A stretch of DNA of 64,000 nt from positions 157,501-221,500 of the forward strand of contig NZ_CP032485.1 in NCBI RefSeq assembly GCF_006542335.1, written 5' to 3'. The notes beneath the pieces were generated by a model that had not been told where the DNA came from, searched no databases, and was given only the letters and a program-made list of their open reading frames with translations. The stretch comes from Neokomagataea tanensis. Lineage in GTDB: Bacteria > Pseudomonadota > Alphaproteobacteria > Acetobacterales > Acetobacteraceae. Position 1 is the first letter of the stretch, and every line of letters begins with the position of its first letter. Positions 26,049 to 34,509 of this stretch are shown here, piece by piece. Position numbers and translations under genes: made by a program.

Positions 26049-27511
26049 TGCATGAGTTTCGTTCAGCTGTGGCTCGCCTTCACGAATGGGCGGGCTTCTT
26101 TATTGGCTGGATTGTCTTTGCCATCGCTTTATCTGGCTCCCTTGCCGTATTTCGGCCGGAAATCAGCCAGTGGATGCGCCCTGAACTCGCCACCATGAAA
26201 GCAGACCCTCTCTTCGCGACGGAATCTGCCGTTACATGGCTTCAGAACAACGCGGCCAATGCACCTGCATGGTACCTCACCCTGGCAGAGAAACGCGCTC
26301 CGTATATTGAAGCCCTGTACTTCAATGGCACTCGCTACGTGGAGCGGGCGCTAGACCCCGCCACAGGCTCACCAGATACTATCCGTGACACAATGGGCGG
26401 TGATTTCTTCTACCGTTTCCATTTTGAGTTACAGTTGCCGCATCCATTTGGCCGCATTATTTCAGCTTCATGCGGGCTGGCGATTGTCCTCGCACTGATT
26501 ACCGGCGTCATCGTTCACAAGAGAATATTCGCTGATTTTTTCACGCTGCGTTTTTATAAAGGCCAAAGAAGCTGGCTTGATTTCCACAACATAACAAGTG
26601 TTGTGTCGCTTCCCTTCCATTTCGTTATCGCTTTTTCGGGGGCAATGACATTATGGTCGCAAATACTCCCTGCGAGCTTATCAACCGCCTATCCCCATAA
26701 TATTATGCAATATTACACGGATTTAGACCCCGTGACTGAGCCTTTAAATCCAACGCATATTAAAGCGCATTTATCCCCAATTGGCCCAATGCTGCACGAG
26801 GCGGAAAAACACTTCGGCACGGATGGCATTGCTCAGGTATTTATTTACAATCCCAATGATAAATCCAGCTTGGTTATTATAAAAAGTGGGAATGGCAACC
26901 ACATAGGGTATGATACACATACACTCAGGTTTGATGGCAGTACTGGTCACATCCTGCGAGAGCAAAAAGAAGACCGCCCGATCGTTACGGCTTTTTCTGT
27001 AATTTACGGCCTACACATTGCCCGTTTTTCCAATGTTTTCACACGCTGGCTTTACTTCGCATCCGGCATTTTGCTCGCACTTGCGGCTGCAAGCGGCCTC
27101 CATCTCTGGGTTTTACGCAAAAAACGCCAGAAGCAAAGCCTTAAGTCATTCAAAATAATTGAAAAACTAAATACCTCAATCCTTTATGGGTTACCGATAT
27201 CATTCAGCTTATTTTTTATAGTGAACAGATTAATACCTATTAAAATATCAAATACCACCGCAATAGCGCGCTCAGATATGGAAATTTACTCTGTATTCCT
27301 CTCGTTATTCTTTTTCGTATTTTTAGGGATCGTCCTAAAAAATACTCACCTCAAACAGGTACTTTCCTCCTTTGGTTGCGCAGCGTTTTTGTTTCTTTGC
27401 TTGATGGGATACCCTTGGAAAAACCCCATTATGTTTTCCACATCCCTCATCTCAATCGCGCTTTTGATAATTTACGCGGTCCTTTACAAAAATGGTCGCG
27501 CGCAATGTTAG
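26048..27511 (+). CDS. PepSY-associated TM protein (probable ferric-siderophore reductase type)
   Basis: 487 residues from the ATG that overlaps the preceding stop. The first helix 'LHEWAGFFIGWIVFAIALSG' followed by 'SLAVFRPEISQW' is the PepSY_TM signature. Further helices lie at about 140-160, 185-210, 330-355, and 380 onward, with a periplasmic PepSY region between. His residues in the first, third and fourth helices could bind heme, as in FoxB/FsrB-type reductases that release iron from siderophores at the inner membrane. From about residue 365 the codon use becomes A/T-richer than the neighbours. Operon with receptor, DUF3649 and DUF3325. Confidence 0.85.
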   Translation: MHEFRSAVARLHEWAGFFIGWIVFAIALSGSLAVFRPEISQWMRPELATMKADPLFATESAVTWLQNNAANAPAWYLTLAEKRAPYIEALYFNGTRYVERALDPATGSPDTIRDTMGGDFFYRFHFELQLPHPFGRIISASCGLAIVLALITGVIVHKRIFADFFTLRFYKGQRSWLDFHNITSVVSLPFHFVIAFSGAMTLWSQILPASLSTAYPHNIMQYYTDLDPVTEPLNPTHIKAHLSPIGPMLHEAEKHFGTDGIAQVFIYNPNDKSSLVIIKSGNGNHIGYDTHTLRFDGSTGHILREQKEDRPIVTAFSVIYGLHIARFSNVFTRWLYFASGILLALAAASGLHLWVLRKKRQKQSLKSFKIIEKLNTSILYGLPISFSLFFIVNRLIPIKISNTTAIARSDMEIYSVFLSLFFFVFLGIVLKNTHLKQVLSSFGCAAFLFLCLMGYPWKNPIMFSTSLISIALLIIYAVLYKNGRAQC

Positions 27512-27795
27512 AGGCCCTTTCTGACGTTCTCACCTCTTTATTGTTCTCCGCCTCGTCTTACCGCGGCGAAAAACTCTTGGGCATAAAACGAGAGCATTGC
27601 CGCATATTGCGTTTATGCGCTTGGCCTATGCTCGTTCTAGGCTTGGTCCTGCATCTTGTGCTCAGCCAAACTATAGGCTTTGCGCTGGTATGCTGGGTTT
27701 TTGGAATAAGCCTTTCTTTTGGAATCAACGGGGCTGCGCTTGGTTGTGTAGAACACTTCAAATCACCCCCCAAAAAGCCCCGGAAGCGCAGCTGA
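27505..27795 (+). CDS. DUF3325 domain membrane protein
   Basis: 96 residues from the ATG at 27505, overlapping the PepSY gene by seven bases. Hydrophobic segments at about 5-20, 37-55 and 58-80; 'FSASSYRGEKLLG' and 'FGINGAALGCVEHF' are the parts that resemble DUF3325. The C-terminus is basic (KSPPKKPRKRS). DUF3325, DUF3649 and PepSY genes recur together behind siderophore receptors, so it is probably an assembly or stability partner of the reductase. Confidence 0.76.
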   Translation: MLEALSDVLTSLLFSASSYRGEKLLGIKREHCRILRLCAWPMLVLGLVLHLVLSQTIGFALVCWVFGISLSFGINGAALGCVEHFKSPPKKPRKRS

Positions 27796-27934
27796 TACTG
27801 ATTTTCACCCCTTAGCACATCGCTATGAAAGCCCCTGCAAAGACGCACTTTCCGTTATGTACGGACAATTAATACGGGGCTTCACATTTTTCTTTTGCAA
27901 AAAGCCCCCCGCCCCGTGCTATGGCTCCCACGCC

Positions 27935-29146
27935 ATGACCACCTTAATCCATCCAGACGTCCTGCCGCGTGTTAATTCATCTGCGGCAGATGCCCTTAAT
28001 GACGCCGAGCGCGATCGTATCCGCGCGAAATCGGCTATGTTTGCGCCGCCCGAGGCTCGCTTAGCTGACGGGCGTAGAGACCTTGTGGGCCTCTCGCGTG
28101 AAGAACTCGCCGAAGTAATGGCGGATATTGGCGAAAAGCCATTCCGGGCAAAACAAGTCTGGCATTGGATTTACCACCAAGGCGCGACAGATTTCTCTCG
28201 CATGAGTACCATTGCCAAACCATTACAGGCGAAACTTGCTGAGCACTTTGTCGTCGGTCGCCCCACAACGGCTACCGAGCAAACATCTGTCGACGCCACG
28301 CGCAAATTCCTTTTCCGCTTCCGCGACGGACAAGAAGCCGAAACAGTCTACATCCCCGACCGGCGCGAAGACCGCGGTGCAGTCTGCGTGTCCTCTCAAG
28401 TAGGCTGCACATTGTCCTGCACCTTCTGTCATACAGGCACGCAAAAGCTTGTGCGTAACCTCGGCGCGGCAGAAATCGTCGGACAGTTCATGGCCGCACG
28501 CGACAGCTACAACGAGTGGCCCAGCCCAAGAGGCGACACGCCGCGCCTTCTTTCAACCATCGTTTTGATGGGTATGGGGGAGCCACTCTATAATTACGAC
28601 AATATTGCCAAAGCCATGAAAATTATCATGGACGGCGAAGGTATTGCCCTTTCTCGTCGTCGCATCACACTGTCAACATCAGGCGTCGTCCCACTGATGG
28701 ACCAGTGCGGTGATGAGCTAGGCGTTAATCTGGCAATCTCTCTGCATGCCGTAACCAATGAGTTGCGGGACCAAATTGTGCCGCTTAACCGTAAATACCC
28801 TATCGAAGAGCTTATCGCAGCTTGCCGCCGTTACCCAGCGGCTTCCAACTCCCGGCGCATTACTTTTGAATACATCATGCTGCGCGACGTCAACGACAGC
28901 GACGCCGACGCGCGCGAGCTTGTGCGGTTGATTAAGGACCTGCCGGCAAAGGTAAACCTCATTCCCTTCAACCCTTGGCCGGGCTCTGAATTCCAGCCCT
29001 CCACACGCAATCGTCTTAACAGTTTCGCTAAAATTGTCATGGATGCGGGCTTCTCCTCCCCTATCCGTACCCCACGCGGGCAGGACATCCTTGCCGCATG
29101 CGGACAGCTTAAAACAGAAAGCGAACGCCTGCGTCGTAATCACTGA
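27935..29146 (+). CDS. rlmN: dual-specificity RNA methyltransferase RlmN
   Basis: 403 residues from the ATG at 27935; the frame is open 26 codons further upstream but that part is not conserved. RlmN makes 2-methyladenosine at A2503 of 23S rRNA and A37 of tRNAs by radical SAM chemistry. The cluster motif is 'SSQVGCTLSCTFCHTGTQKL' (CxxxCxxC), followed by 'VLMGMGEPLYNYDN'; the catalytic Cys near the end is in 'RGQDILAACGQL'. N-terminal accessory domain: 'PFRAKQVWHWIYHQG'. Normal length. Confidence 0.96.
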   Translation: MTTLIHPDVLPRVNSSAADALNDAERDRIRAKSAMFAPPEARLADGRRDLVGLSREELAEVMADIGEKPFRAKQVWHWIYHQGATDFSRMSTIAKPLQAKLAEHFVVGRPTTATEQTSVDATRKFLFRFRDGQEAETVYIPDRREDRGAVCVSSQVGCTLSCTFCHTGTQKLVRNLGAAEIVGQFMAARDSYNEWPSPRGDTPRLLSTIVLMGMGEPLYNYDNIAKAMKIIMDGEGIALSRRRITLSTSGVVPLMDQCGDELGVNLAISLHAVTNELRDQIVPLNRKYPIEELIAACRRYPAASNSRRITFEYIMLRDVNDSDADARELVRLIKDLPAKVNLIPFNPWPGSEFQPSTRNRLNSFAKIVMDAGFSSPIRTPRGQDILAACGQLKTESERLRRNH

Positions 29147-29246
29147 TCGTTTCTTTAGGGTAACTTCCGCAAGGCAGTTTCCCTATGCGAAAAGCGGTGC
29201 TAGAAGACAAGCCTGACTTATTACAGACTATAAGGACCACGCCACG

Positions 29247-30479
29247 ATGACTGCCCACCAGGACGTCAAGAAAGTCGTACTCGCCTATTCAGGCGGACTG
29301 GACACCTCCGTCATCCTGCGCTGGTTGCAGAAGACATATAATTGTGAAGTCGTGACCTTCACAGCCGATCTCGGCCAAGGCGAAGAGCTGGAGCCAGCAC
29401 GCAAAAAAGCTGAAATGTTCGGCGTGAAGGAAATCTTCGTAGAAGACCTACGCGAAACATTCGTGAAAGACTATGTCTTCCCCATGTTCCGTGCAAACAC
29501 GGTCTATGAGGGCCAATATCTGCTCGGCACATCCATTGCCCGCCCACTTATTGCACAACGCCAGATCGAAATTGCTGAAGCCGTCGGCGCAGATGCGGTA
29601 GCCCATGGCGCCACCGGCAAAGGCAACGACCAAGTACGCTTCGAGCTTGGCTACTATGCCCTTAAGCCTGACGTTAAGGTTATTTCGCCTTGGCGCGAAT
29701 GGGACCTTACCTCCCGTACAAAGCTTCTGTCTTTCGCTGAAGAAAACCAAATCCCCGTCACAAAAGACAAACGCGGCGAGGCCCCCTTCTCCGTTGATGC
29801 CAACTTGCTGCACTCCTCCTCCGAGGGCAAACTCCTCGAAGACCCAGCAGTGGCACCTGACGAGATCGTCTTCCAGCGCACAATCTCCCCAGAAGCTGCA
29901 CCAGATACACCCACGGAAATCAGCATCGATTTCGTGCACGGTGATGCCACAGCAATCAACGGCGTTGAAATGACGCCGGCGACGCTGCTCACCCGCCTGA
30001 ACGAACTAGGGCGTGACAACGGCATTGGCCGTTTGGACATCGTCGAAAACCGTTTCGTTGGGATGAAGTCTCGCGGCATTTACGAAACACCGGGTGGCAC
30101 AATTCTCTTGGCTGCACACCGTGCGATTGAAAGCATCACGCTTGACCGTGAAGCCGCTCACCTCAAAGACAGCATCATGCCTCGCTATGCAGAGCTGATC
30201 TATAACGGCTTCTGGTTCTCCCCCGAGCGCCGCATGCTGCAAGCCCTGATTGATACGAGCCAACATTCCGTCACTGGCCGTGTACGTATGAAGCTCTACA
30301 AGGGCAACGTTGTCTGTGTTGGCCGTGAAAGCCCGAACAGCCTGTACGACGCCCGTGTTGTAACCTTCGAAGACGATGAAGGTGCTTACAACCAGCAAGA
30401 TGCTCTCGGCTTCATCAAACTCAACGCATTGCGCCTCCGCCTTGGTGGTCAGATCGGCCGCCGTGGTGGTGCCCTCTGA
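29247..30479 (+). CDS. argG: argininosuccinate synthase
   Basis: 410 residues. ArgG joins citrulline and aspartate with ATP in arginine synthesis. '[20 protein letters not shown]' is the N-type ATP pyrophosphatase loop (SGGLDTS); '[20 protein letters not shown]' is the second family signature. Normal length. AGGA precedes the ATG by a good distance. The FKBP gene begins 20 bases after the stop. Confidence 0.98.
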   Translation: MTAHQDVKKVVLAYSGGLDTSVILRWLQKTYNCEVVTFTADLGQGEELEPARKKAEMFGVKEIFVEDLRETFVKDYVFPMFRANTVYEGQYLLGTSIARPLIAQRQIEIAEAVGADAVAHGATGKGNDQVRFELGYYALKPDVKVISPWREWDLTSRTKLLSFAEENQIPVTKDKRGEAPFSVDANLLHSSSEGKLLEDPAVAPDEIVFQRTISPEAAPDTPTEISIDFVHGDATAINGVEMTPATLLTRLNELGRDNGIGRLDIVENRFVGMKSRGIYETPGGTILLAAHRAIESITLDREAAHLKDSIMPRYAELIYNGFWFSPERRMLQALIDTSQHSVTGRVRMKLYKGNVVCVGRESPNSLYDARVVTFEDDEGAYNQQDALGFIKLNALRLRLGGQIGRRGGAL

Positions 30480-30499
30480 GACGACGCAAGGACCACAGC

Positions 30500-31003
30500 A
30501 TGCTCCGCGCTCTACGCTCGCTTTCCGCTCCTCTCATGCTCGCTGCTGGAGTGTTCGCCCTAGGCGGATGCTCCCACCACGACGAGTTCGATGAAGCACC
30601 GGCCCTAACGCCAGAACAATTCATGGAACAGGTCTATGCCAAGCCGGGCGTTCAAAAACTCCCCGATGGCCTAGCCTACAAAGTCTTGCGTTCTGGCCCG
30701 AAAGACGGTGAAAGCCCGCGTCACGGCTCGATGGTCATGGTCATTTACGAAGGCCGCCTCCCAGATGGCGGCATCTTCGACAGCTCTGACATGCACAACA
30801 ACGGCGCCTATTCAGAGATGCCGCTTGATGGCCTCGTGCAAGGCTGGATCGAAGCACTGCCAATGATGCATGTCGGTGACGAATGGATGCTGTACCTTCC
30901 GCCTAAATTGGCTTACGGCCCTCGTCACCCCGGTATCATTCCACCGAACAGCCCACTTATTTTCAAAATTCGCCTTCTCGGCGTCGGTGGACCTCAGCAG
31001 TAA
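30500..31003 (+). CDS. FKBP-type peptidyl-prolyl isomerase lipoprotein
   Basis: 167 residues. The signal MLRALRSLSAPLMLAAGVFA ends in the lipobox LGGC (Cys about 25), so it is a lipoprotein in the envelope. Residues about 50-165 are one FKBP domain: 'MVMVIYEGRLPDGGIFDSSD', 'VQGWIEALPMMHVGDEWMLY', 'LPPKLAYGPR', 'IPPNSPLIFKIRLLGV'. It speeds proline isomerisation during folding of envelope proteins. It follows argG by 20 bases and is probably co-transcribed. Confidence 0.92.
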   Translation: MLRALRSLSAPLMLAAGVFALGGCSHHDEFDEAPALTPEQFMEQVYAKPGVQKLPDGLAYKVLRSGPKDGESPRHGSMVMVIYEGRLPDGGIFDSSDMHNNGAYSEMPLDGLVQGWIEALPMMHVGDEWMLYLPPKLAYGPRHPGIIPPNSPLIFKIRLLGVGGPQQ

Positions 31004-31017
31004 CTCTCAAATACCAA

Positions 31018-31051
31018 CGCTTACGGGCACAAACTTTTGTCCCCGTAAGCG
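31018..31051. terminator. hairpin between FKBP gene and tdk
   Basis: CGCTTACGGG (31018-31027) and CCCGTAAGCG (31042-31051) are a perfect 10-base inverted repeat between convergent genes. There is no U-tract on either strand, so efficiency as a terminator is doubtful. Confidence 0.4.
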
Positions 31052-31070
31052 CGGTACCCCTGATAATTCC

Positions 31071-31616
31071 TCAGGGCAGATGCCAGTGCGCATCACACAG
31101 CGCTTGATACAATTCACTATCCCCTGTCTCTAAGAGCTGGCCTGTATCATGCATCTTTGCCGTCCAACGGGCGGCTCTCCCACACACATGGCACCGTGCC
31201 GTTAAAGCGCGCACATCGTCTGCATGCTTAGCCAGAGCTTCAACGATGGGAAATGCCTGTTTGCGATAGTCCGTATCCAAGCCTCCGACGATGACCGTCG
31301 TCCCTTGATCTCGGGCCTCAAGCAACTCCGCGACAATATTTCCTTCATAATGAGGCTGTACCATAAACTGCACCTCATCCAGCACGACAGCCTTATACTG
31401 GCCCGCGTCTTCCGGCCACGCCGCTACTGAGCGTGCCGCTAAAGAGGTCCCATTACGGCTTGCAATTTCGGCACCGCTCCGCGTGTCAAATGCGGGCTTC
31501 AGCACCAAAACGCTCTCTACAGAACATGGTGCTGCATGCGCTTCCGCAATCAAATGCGCTGATTTACCTGAAAACATGGGGCCTACATAAAGCACCAGTC
31601 GTCCCGAACGACACAT
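31071..31616 (-). CDS. tdk: thymidine kinase
   Basis: 181 residues from the ATG at 31616, which has AAAGGAG upstream. Thymidine kinase salvages thymidine to dTMP. Walker A is 'LYVGPMFSGKSAHLI', Walker B/DEVQF is 'AVVLDEVQFM', the lasso and zinc region 'CHVCGRAARWTAKM' with a later 'LCDAHWHLP' supplies Zn ligands. Frames extending to 31688 add 24 residues not seen in the family. The divergent cytochrome c gene begins about 120 bases away. Confidence 0.93.
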   Translation of the reverse strand: MCRSGRLVLYVGPMFSGKSAHLIAEAHAAPCSVESVLVLKPAFDTRSGAEIASRNGTSLAARSVAAWPEDAGQYKAVVLDEVQFMVQPHYEGNIVAELLEARDQGTTVIVGGLDTDYRKQAFPIVEALAKHADDVRALTARCHVCGRAARWTAKMHDTGQLLETGDSELYQALCDAHWHLP

Positions 31617-31739
31617 AAGCACTCCTTTCTCATGCCCCATGAGCCTCATCTTAGTAGTTTTGTCACCCCTACCCTTGATGAAACCCACCCTAAAATGCGA
31701 GAAAAAGCGCCAGAAACACGAAAGGCCTTCTTCTCCGTG

Positions 31740-32219
31740 ATGCGTACCGGCCCTTTTCCCGCCTGCCGCACCTTGTTATGCGGCTTTGTCCTGCTCGCAA
31801 GTCTCTCGGCTTGCGGGCGTAAAAGCCCCGGCGCCCACGTCTATGGCCCCCATTGTGGTATTTGTCACCATGGTGGCGGCGGCATGCCTGGAGAAACTCC
31901 TCCGCTGGTAGGCAGGCTCGATATTATTGCCCAAACCCCTGAAGGCAGAACGTACTTAGCCAATGTCCTGCTCTACGGCTTAGAGGGCCCTTTCAAAACC
32001 CAAGGCTATAGCTACCGCTACTCGATGCCCGGTTTTGCGTCACAACTGAGCGACCACGACATTGCCGTGACATTAAACTGGCTAATTGACCAAGGCGAGA
32101 CTAAGCCCGCACCACATATTACAGACGCCGAAGTCGCCGCTGCGCGTACCCACATTGGCACTCCGACAAGTACCTATAAACTTCGTGCAACCCTTGATCA
32201 GACACACCCACTTCCCTGA
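31740..32219 (+). CDS. cytochrome c lipoprotein
   Basis: 159 residues from the ATG at 31740 (a GTG stands one codon before it; AAAGG suits either). The signal 'CRTLLCGFVLLASLSAC' ends in the lipobox LSAC. 'YGPHCGICHHGGGGMPG' is the CxxCH heme c site, with 'YRYSMPGFASQLSDHDIAVT' providing the distal Met ligand. A single heme domain. It resembles the small c-type cytochromes that pass electrons from periplasmic dehydrogenases or to oxidases. Partner unknown; trpS follows 27 bases later. Confidence 0.87.
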   Translation: MRTGPFPACRTLLCGFVLLASLSACGRKSPGAHVYGPHCGICHHGGGGMPGETPPLVGRLDIIAQTPEGRTYLANVLLYGLEGPFKTQGYSYRYSMPGFASQLSDHDIAVTLNWLIDQGETKPAPHITDAEVAAARTHIGTPTSTYKLRATLDQTHPLP

Positions 32220-32246
32220 TCCTTTTTCACCAAGGCACCTAATCGC

Positions 32247-33236
32247 ATGAAACGCGTTTTCTCTGGCATACAACCTACCGGCATCCCTCACTTGGGAAAC
32301 TACCTAGGGGCAATCCGTAACTGGGCAACACTCCAGGCAGATCATGATTGCGTCTTTTGCCTTGTAGATATGCACTCCCTCACGATGCCTTGGGAGCCAG
32401 AAACTCTCCGCCGGCAAACACTTGGTTCCGCAGCGTGCCTTCTCGCAGCTGGAATTGAGCCAACACGCCTCTACAATCAGTCCGCTGTAAGCGCGCATGC
32501 TCGCCTCGGCTGGATTTTCAACTGCGTCTCTCGTCTTGGTTGGCTGAACCGCATGACACAATTTAAAGATAAAGCCGGGAAAAACCGTGAAAATCACTCG
32601 GCTGGCCTGTATGTTTACCCCAACCTCATGGCCGCCGATATACTCGCGTTCCATGCTACCCGCGTGCCCGTTGGGGACGACCAACGTCAGCATATCGAGT
32701 TGGCAAACGACATTGCTCAAAAATTTAACCACGATATGGGCACAGATTTTTTCCCGACCATTGAGGCATTCATTCCGCCAGCCGCAGCGCGCGTAATGAG
32801 CCTGCGTGACGGCACGAAGAAAATGTCCAAATCTGACCCGTCAGAACAAAGCCGTATCACCCTCACGGATACAGCCGACGACATCGCACTTAAAATCCGC
32901 CGTGCAAAAACCGACTCCGAGCCTCTACCGTCTGAAGAAGCCGGCTTGGAAGGCCGCGCAGAGGCGCGGAACCTCGTCGCAATCTATGCTGCTATGGCAA
33001 ATGAAAGCGTAGAGGCTGTTTTGCAGCGTTTTGGCGGTGAAGGCTTTGGCCCTTTCAAAACTGCTCTTGCGGACTTGCTGGTCGAGAGCCTAGCCCCAGT
33101 CGCTGAGGAAACTCGCCGTCTGCTCGAAAACGAAGACCATCTGCTCGCAGTCCTACGCCAAGGCGCGGAACGTGCACGAAGCATTTCGGAGCCTATCGTT
33201 CAGGAAGCGGAGCGCCTCGTAGGCTTTCTGCGCTAG
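32247..33236 (+). CDS. trpS: tryptophanyl-tRNA synthetase
   Basis: 329 residues, class I. 'FSGIQPTGIPHLGNYLGAIR' carries the HIGH-type motif (PHLGNYLG) and 'DGTKKMSKSDPSEQS' the KMSKS motif. Normal length. A bidirectional terminator follows, shared with convergent lpxB. Confidence 0.98.
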   Translation: MKRVFSGIQPTGIPHLGNYLGAIRNWATLQADHDCVFCLVDMHSLTMPWEPETLRRQTLGSAACLLAAGIEPTRLYNQSAVSAHARLGWIFNCVSRLGWLNRMTQFKDKAGKNRENHSAGLYVYPNLMAADILAFHATRVPVGDDQRQHIELANDIAQKFNHDMGTDFFPTIEAFIPPAAARVMSLRDGTKKMSKSDPSEQSRITLTDTADDIALKIRRAKTDSEPLPSEEAGLEGRAEARNLVAIYAAMANESVEAVLQRFGGEGFGPFKTALADLLVESLAPVAEETRRLLENEDHLLAVLRQGAERARSISEPIVQEAERLVGFLR

Positions 33237-33241
33237 AACAT

Positions 33242-33273
33242 AAAAAAAGCCGACCTTCCAAGGTCGGCTTTTC
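33242..33273. terminator. bidirectional terminator between trpS and lpxB
   Basis: AAGCCGACCTT (33247-33257) and AAGGTCGGCTT (33260-33270) pair perfectly, flanked by an A-run on the left and TTTT on the right, so it can end transcripts from both sides. Confidence 0.9.
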
Positions 33274-33290
33274 CATTTCCAGTCTTCCTA

Positions 33291-34481
33291 TCAAGTCGCA
33301 TTCAAAAGCGACATAATTTCCCGTGCCGCAGCCTCGGATGGTGTGCCTTGAGGTGGCGCCAGTTTCGCCAAGACTTCCGCAAACGCATCGCGCTGTGCGG
33401 TAACGGCGTTTTCGTCCGATAATAACTGTGAAACTGTGTCAGCGAGTTTTTGAGGCGTGCAATTTTCCTGCAATAGCTCTGGAACGACCTCCCGCCCGGC
33501 CAACAAATTCACCATTGCGACATAAGGTACTTTAATCAAACGCCGTGCAAAAAATGCCGTCACGGGGTTGACCCTATACGTTACGGCCATAGGGACTTTC
33601 CCCATAGCGAGTTCCAGCGTTGAGGTCCCAGACTTCGTAAGCGCACAAGACGCAGCCGCAAAAGCATCATGCTTGTCGTGTACATCTGTCACGATAACCG
33701 GCTGGACAGGCCATTTGCGGATCATTGCACGCACGACAGGAGCCATCACAGGCGCCAGCGGAATAACCGGACACACATCCGGATGCTTTAACCGCAAAAG
33801 ATCAAGCATCTTACGGAAAACGGGCAAAAGACGCGGCACTTCTGAGCGGCGACTACCCGGCATCAACACAACAATCGGCGCATCGGATGAAATTGCATGC
33901 CGCATACGAAAACGCTCTGCCACCCCTTCCTTTACCCCTGATTGCAAAACCGGGTGCCCGACAAACCGTGCCTCAAGCCCGCGCGCAGCGTACCAGTCAG
34001 ATTCAAACGGCAGCAAACACAACATGCGATCCCACAGGCCGGGAAATTTTTTGACCCGTTTTGCACGCCATGCCCATGCTTGCGGAGCAACGTAATGAAC
34101 CCGCTTAGCGCCGCTATGCTCAATGCGTTTCAACAACCTCAACGCAAAGCCTGGGCTATCAATGGTAATGACCATGTCCGGCTTACGCAGTTCAATATCC
34201 TGCACTGCCTCAAGCATGCGCTGGGAGAGCTGCCTCATCCGAGGCAGAACTTCGACCAAGCCCATCACCGCCAGATCCCGCATGGGGAAGAGGCTGCGCA
34301 AACCTAGGGCTTCCATCCTCCCCCCTCCGACACCGGCAAAGACCAGATCTGGGTCTTGCGCATGGAGCGCGACCATAAGGCGCGCACCAATAACATCACC
34401 GCTAGCCTCACCAGCTAACAGCCATATAACCCGGCCATGCGCCTCTTCATGGCCGGGTGGATGGAAAAAGCTATCAGGCAT
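33291..34481 (-). CDS. lpxB: lipid-A-disaccharide synthase
   Basis: 396 residues from the ATG at 34481 with a GGGGGA site; upstream frame to 34577 would overlap pheT. LpxB joins lipid X and UDP-2,3-diacylglucosamine in lipid A synthesis at the inner membrane (family GT19). 'VIWLLAGEASGDVIGARLMV' is the N-terminal signature (AGExSGD), 'VAPQAWAWRAKRVKKF' and 'LPFESDWYAARGLEARFVGH' and 'ALTKSGTSTLELAMGKVPM' are conserved blocks. It lies 28 bases behind pheT on the same strand. Confidence 0.96.
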   Translation of the reverse strand: MPDSFFHPPGHEEAHGRVIWLLAGEASGDVIGARLMVALHAQDPDLVFAGVGGGRMEALGLRSLFPMRDLAVMGLVEVLPRMRQLSQRMLEAVQDIELRKPDMVITIDSPGFALRLLKRIEHSGAKRVHYVAPQAWAWRAKRVKKFPGLWDRMLCLLPFESDWYAARGLEARFVGHPVLQSGVKEGVAERFRMRHAISSDAPIVVLMPGSRRSEVPRLLPVFRKMLDLLRLKHPDVCPVIPLAPVMAPVVRAMIRKWPVQPVIVTDVHDKHDAFAAASCALTKSGTSTLELAMGKVPMAVTYRVNPVTAFFARRLIKVPYVAMVNLLAGREVVPELLQENCTPQKLADTVSQLLSDENAVTAQRDAFAEVLAKLAPPQGTPSEAAAREIMSLLNAT

Positions 34482-34509
34482 GTTTCGTTCCCCCGGCCTT
34501 TCTACGGCC

